NCBI GenBank assembly: GCA_018267385.1
Contig: JAFDYN010000004.1
Coordinates: forward strand, 107,879 to 171,878
Length of the DNA: 64,000 bases
Source of the DNA: Bacteroidota bacterium
Lineage (GTDB): Bacteria; Bacteroidota; Bacteroidia; Chitinophagales; LD1
Direction of reading: 5' to 3'
In this document: positions 60,414 to 64,000 of the stretch, in pieces
How the letters are laid out: each line of letters opens with the position of its first letter
Numbering within the stretch: position 1 is the first letter of the stretch
Notes under the pieces: generated by a model
What the model saw: the letters and a program-made list of their open reading frames with translations, nothing else
What the model was told of the DNA's origin: nothing
The model's database searches: none
Program-made: the position numbers and the translations under genes

Positions 60414-63400
60414 ATGGCCGAAATCAAAAAAGCAAAGGAAAGAGTCAATTTCGGTAAAGTTAACCTCGCAGACGAGTCGCCAGACCTTCTTGACATCCAG
60501 CTTTCTACGTTTAAAGAGTTCTTCCAGATCGAAACTACCACTGATGGCCGCTCCTCTGAGGGTCTCCACAGGGTATTCATGGAGAACTTTCCTATCTCTG
60601 ATACGCGCAACATCTTCGTACTCGAATTTCTCGATTACTTTATAGACCCGCCACGCTACTCTATGGATGAGTGCGTAGAGCGTGGCCTCACATACTGCGT
60701 GCCACTGAAGGCTAAGCTGAAACTGTCTTGTAATGACCCTGAGCACATCGACTTCAAGACGATCGTGCAGGATGTATTCCTCGGAAACATCCCATACATG
60801 ACGCCAAAGGGAACCTTTATCATCAATGGTGCTGAGCGTGTAGTAGTATCACAGCTGCACCGCTCTCCGGGTGTATTCTTCGGCCAGTCATTCCACCCGA
60901 ATGGTACTAAGATCTACTCTGCCCGTGTGATCCCGTTCAAGGGCGCATGGATGGAGTTTGCTACCGATATCAATAACGTAATGTACGCCTACATCGACCG
61001 TAAGAAGAAATTCCCGGTCACGATGCTGCTCCGTGCAGTAGGCTACGACTCTGATAAGGATATCCTGAAACTCTTCGATCTGGCTGATGAGATCAACATC
61101 GGCGTGAAGAAAGACCTCCAGAAATCAGTAGGCCGTAAGCTGGCTGCGAGGGTGCTCCGCACCTGGATGGAGGACTTCGTGGATGAAGATACCGGTGAGG
61201 TAGTTTCTATCGAGCGTAATGAAGTGCTCCTGGAGCGCGATACCACTATCACCGAGGATAACCTCGACCTGATAGCCGGCTCCGGCGCCAAGTCTATCTT
61301 CGTACATAAGGAAGTACAGACTCAGGACTACTCTATCATATTCAATACACTCCAGAAGGATACCTCTAACTCTGAGATAGAGGCTCTCAACCATATCTAT
61401 AAGCAGCTCCGTGGCTCAGATCCACCTGACGAGGAGACTGCCCGTGGCATCATAGAGAAGCTCTTCTTCTCTGACAAGAGGTATGACCTCGGTGAGGTAG
61501 GCCGCTACAAGATCAATAAGAAGCTCGGCCTGGATGATACACATGACACCAAGGTTCTCACTAAGACGGATATCATCCTGATCGTGAAGTACCTCGTGGC
61601 ACTGAGCAACCAGCGCGCTGAAATAGATGACATCGACCACCTGAGCAACCGTCGCGTACGTACTGTAGGCGAGCAGCTGTATGCTCAGTTTGGCGTGGGT
61701 CTGGCTCGTATGGCACGTACCATCCGTGAGCGTATGAACGTGCGTGACAATGAAGTGTTTACCCCGGTAGACCTCATCAATGCACGTACCCTGTCATCTG
61801 TGATCAACTCCTTCTTTGGTACCTCACAGCTGTCACAGTTTCTCGATCAGACCAACCCTCTGGCAGAGATCACCAATAAGCGCCGTGTATCGGCCCTTGG
61901 ACCCGGCGGTCTCTCCCGTGAGCGTGCAGGCTTTGAGGTGCGTGACGTACACTACTCTCACTATGGCCGCCTCTGTACTATCGAGACACCGGAAGGACCA
62001 AACATCGGTCTGATCTCCACGCTCTGCGTACACGCCAAGGTGAACGATATGGGCTTCATCGAAACTCCATACCGCAAGGTGAAGGACGGCAAGGTAGAAG
62101 TGAAGGGTAAACCAGTATTCCTCTCAGCTGAAGAAGAAGACTCTAAGAAGATCGCTCAGGCTAAGGTGGATATGGACTTCAAGACCGGAAACTTCCTCAC
62201 TGACAAGCTGAAGTCAAGGTATCAGGGTGACTTCCCTATCCTGGCTCCTGCTGAGGTAGACTATATGGACGTAGCGCCAAACCAGATCGTAGGTGTATCC
62301 GCATCCCTCATCCCATTCCTGGAGCATGATGATGCTAACCGTGCGCTCATGGGATCAAACATGCAGCGTCAGGCTGTGCCACTGCTCAAGCCGCAATCTC
62401 CTATCGTAGGCACAGGCCTCGAGGGCAAGGTAGCTGCTGACAGCCGCAATCTGATCAATGCAGAAGGCGCAGGTACTGTAGAATACGTAGATGCAAACGA
62501 GATCCACGTACGCTATGACAAGACTGAAGATGAAAAGCTCGTCAACTTTAAGGACGAGAAGGTAGTATATAAGCTGTCTAAATTCCTCAAGACAAACCAG
62601 AGCACATGTATCAACCTGAAGCCGCTCGTCCGCAAGGGCCAGCGTGTACAGAAGGGCCAGGTACTCTGCGAAGGCTTCTCTACACAGGATGGCGAGCTCG
62701 CACTCGGTGCTAACCTCAAGGTGGCATTCATGCCATGGAAGGGCTACAACTTTGAGGATGCGATCGTGATCAATGAGCGTATCGTACGTGATGACGTATT
62801 CACCTCTATCCAGATCGAAGAGTTTGAGCTGGAAGTGCGTGATACCAAGCTCGGCGAAGAAGAACTCACACCAGATATCCCTAACGTATCAGAAGAAGCA
62901 ACCAAGGACCTCGATGAGAATGGTATCATCCGCGTCGGTGCCAAGGTGAAGGAAGGCGATATCCTGATAGGCAAGATCACTCCAAAGGGTGAGACTGATC
63001 CTACTCCGGAAGAAAAACTCCTCCGCGCTATCTTCGGTGACAAGGCTGGTGATGTGAAGGATGCTTCACTAAAGGTGCCACCATCTATCGAAGGTACTGT
63101 GATCAGCAAAAAGCTCTTTGCCCGTGCTAAGAAAGATAAGACTGCCAAGACCAAGGAGAAGGCAGCGCTCGAGAAGCTCGATAAGGACTTCGAAAAGCGT
63201 GTAGCTGAGATCAAGGGCCTGCTGGTAGACAAGCTGATGGGCGTGCTCAGCGGCAAGGTGTCTGCAGGTGTCTTCTCAAACTACAAGGAAGAGTGGATCA
63301 GCAAGGGAACTAAGTTCTCTGCCAAGGTGATCCAGGATCTCGACTTTGCCAATGTAGATGGCAACGGCTGGACCAAGGAAGAAGAGTCTAACGTGCTCGT

Positions 63401-64000
63401 GAAGGCAATGCTCCACAACTATAACCTGCGCCTCAACGAGGAAACAGGTAAGTACAAGAGGGAGAAGTTTAACATCTCTATCGGTGATGAGCTGCCATCT
63501 GGTGTACTGAAGCTCGCTAAGGTATACATAGCCAAGAAGCGTAAGCTGAAGGTAGGTGATAAGATGGCGGGCCGCCACGGTAATAAGGGTATCGTAGCCA
63601 AGATCGTACGTGCAGAAGATATGCCATTCCTCGAGGACGGCACGCCGGTAGATATCGTACTGAATCCACTGGGTGTACCATCTCGTATGAACCTCGGCCA
63701 GATATATGAGACAGTACTCGGCTGGGCTGGTCTGAAGCTCGGTGTGAAGTTTGCTACGCCGATATTTGACGGTGCTACACTGGGCGAAATATCTGAGTGG
63801 GTAGCCAAGGCCGGAGTACCAGAGCTGGGTTCTACCTACCTCTATGATGGCGAGACAGGCAACAGGTTTGACCAGCCTACTACCGTAGGTGTGATCTACA
63901 TGCTGAAGCTGAGCCACATGGTGGATGACAAGATGCACGCACGTAGCATCGGACCATACTCTCTCATCACGCAGCAGCCTCTGGGCGGTAAGGCTCAGTT
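60414..64000 (+). CDS. rpoB: DNA-directed RNA polymerase subunit beta (3' end beyond window)
   Basis: The first 1195 codons of the catalytic beta subunit (full length about 1270-1300). Conserved blocks include [49 protein letters not shown], the rifampicin region [66 protein letters not shown], and [21 protein letters not shown], with [16 protein letters not shown] (catalytic region lysines) and [11 protein letters not shown] near the end. Residue 488 in the rifampicin pocket is Asn where E. coli has His526. ATG at 60414; the leader of about 130 nt after the terminator is structured. Confidence 0.98.
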   Translation, partial: MAEIKKAKERVNFGKVNLADESPDLLDIQLSTFKEFFQIETTTDGRSSEGLHRVFMENFPISDTRNIFVLEFLDYFIDPPRYSMDECVERGLTYCVPLKAKLKLSCNDPEHIDFKTIVQDVFLGNIPYMTPKGTFIINGAERVVVSQLHRSPGVFFGQSFHPNGTKIYSARVIPFKGAWMEFATDINNVMYAYIDRKKKFPVTMLLRAVGYDSDKDILKLFDLADEINIGVKKDLQKSVGRKLAARVLRTWMEDFVDEDTGEVVSIERNEVLLERDTTITEDNLDLIAGSGAKSIFVHKEVQTQDYSIIFNTLQKDTSNSEIEALNHIYKQLRGSDPPDEETARGIIEKLFFSDKRYDLGEVGRYKINKKLGLDDTHDTKVLTKTDIILIVKYLVALSNQRAEIDDIDHLSNRRVRTVGEQLYAQFGVGLARMARTIRERMNVRDNEVFTPVDLINARTLSSVINSFFGTSQLSQFLDQTNPLAEITNKRRVSALGPGGLSRERAGFEVRDVHYSHYGRLCTIETPEGPNIGLISTLCVHAKVNDMGFIETPYRKVKDGKVEVKGKPVFLSAEEEDSKKIAQAKVDMDFKTGNFLTDKLKSRYQGDFPILAPAEVDYMDVAPNQIVGVSASLIPFLEHDDANRALMGSNMQRQAVPLLKPQSPIVGTGLEGKVAADSRNLINAEGAGTVEYVDANEIHVRYDKTEDEKLVNFKDEKVVYKLSKFLKTNQSTCINLKPLVRKGQRVQKGQVLCEGFSTQDGELALGANLKVAFMPWKGYNFEDAIVINERIVRDDVFTSIQIEEFELEVRDTKLGEEELTPDIPNVSEEATKDLDENGIIRVGAKVKEGDILIGKITPKGETDPTPEEKLLRAIFGDKAGDVKDASLKVPPSIEGTVISKKLFARAKKDKTAKTKEKAALEKLDKDFEKRVAEIKGLLVDKLMGVLSGKVSAGVFSNYKEEWISKGTKFSAKVIQDLDFANVDGNGWTKEEESNVLVKAMLHNYNLRLNEETGKYKREKFNISIGDELPSGVLKLAKVYIAKKRKLKVGDKMAGRHGNKGIVAKIVRAEDMPFLEDGTPVDIVLNPLGVPSRMNLGQIYETVLGWAGLKLGVKFATPIFDGATLGEISEWVAKAGVPELGSTYLYDGETGNRFDQPTTVGVIYMLKLSHMVDDKMHARSIGPYSLITQQPLGGKAQ

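Overview
The window is chromosomal DNA of a member of the Bacteroidota, most likely from the Chitinophagales/Sphingobacteriales side (the order is an inference). Three secreted proteins end in a type A sorting domain of the type IX secretion system (T9SS). Several families typical of the phylum are present: Omp28, DUF6029, DUF6089, GEVED and the THX ribosomal peptide. The promoters fit the phylum's own sigma-A consensus (TTTG, 19 nt, TAnnTTTG), with exact matches upstream of pheT and rplL. Classical Shine-Dalgarno sites are scarce. No insertion sequence, prophage, CRISPR array or integrase was seen. This is mostly core genome with lineage-specific surface genes between housekeeping genes.

Layout. 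1-3.3 kb: a CzcA-type metal efflux pump (cut by the window edge) with its small companion, tRNA-Ser(GGA), a TatD nuclease and a NodB-type deacetylase. 3.4-7.9 kb: gltX, a strongly acidic disordered protein, a free-standing B12-binding domain and an ABC-F ATPase. 8-16.7 kb: one 2909-residue T9SS surface protein built of Ig-like repeats. 16.9-20 kb: rnhB, then rny, zapA and a coiled-coil gene on the minus strand. 20-28 kb: a DUF4142 lipoprotein, a secreted beta-propeller, pheT, and a divergent thiol-redox cluster (Omp28 lipoprotein, DUF6029 barrel, TlpA). 28-32.4 kb: fabI, a SnoaL-like gene divergent from an AraC regulator, and small exported and membrane proteins. 32.4-39.4 kb: clpC, a lone STAS protein, rnz, a CDF transporter and proS. 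39.7-48.6 kb: a Gly/Tyr-rich secreted protein, a FadL-like barrel, two related T9SS proteins, a GT39-like membrane enzyme, HU and a small lipoprotein. 48.6-58.6 kb: recG, an orphan gene between terminators, aconitase, YjbQ, a MacB-like permease, THX, pdxH, a lipoprotein and an aldehyde dehydrogenase. 58.7-64 kb: a DUF6089 barrel, rplL and the first 1195 codons of rpoB.

How the genes work together. Translation and transcription are well represented (gltX, pheT, proS, tRNA-Ser, rplL, THX, rpoB), as are RNA turnover (rny, rnz, rnhB) and the envelope (FabI, T9SS cargo, barrels, lipoproteins). The most notable points are: rplL-rpoB separated from rplJ, with an exact promoter in front and a strong intrinsic terminator between the two genes; an Asn at the RpoB position equivalent to E. 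coli His526 in the rifampicin pocket; the TlpA/Omp28/DUF6029 cluster; two look-alike palindromes upstream of the giant adhesin; a 17-bp palindrome upstream of rny; and several genes whose predicted -7 box lies only 4-8 nt before the start codon, some starting with TTG.
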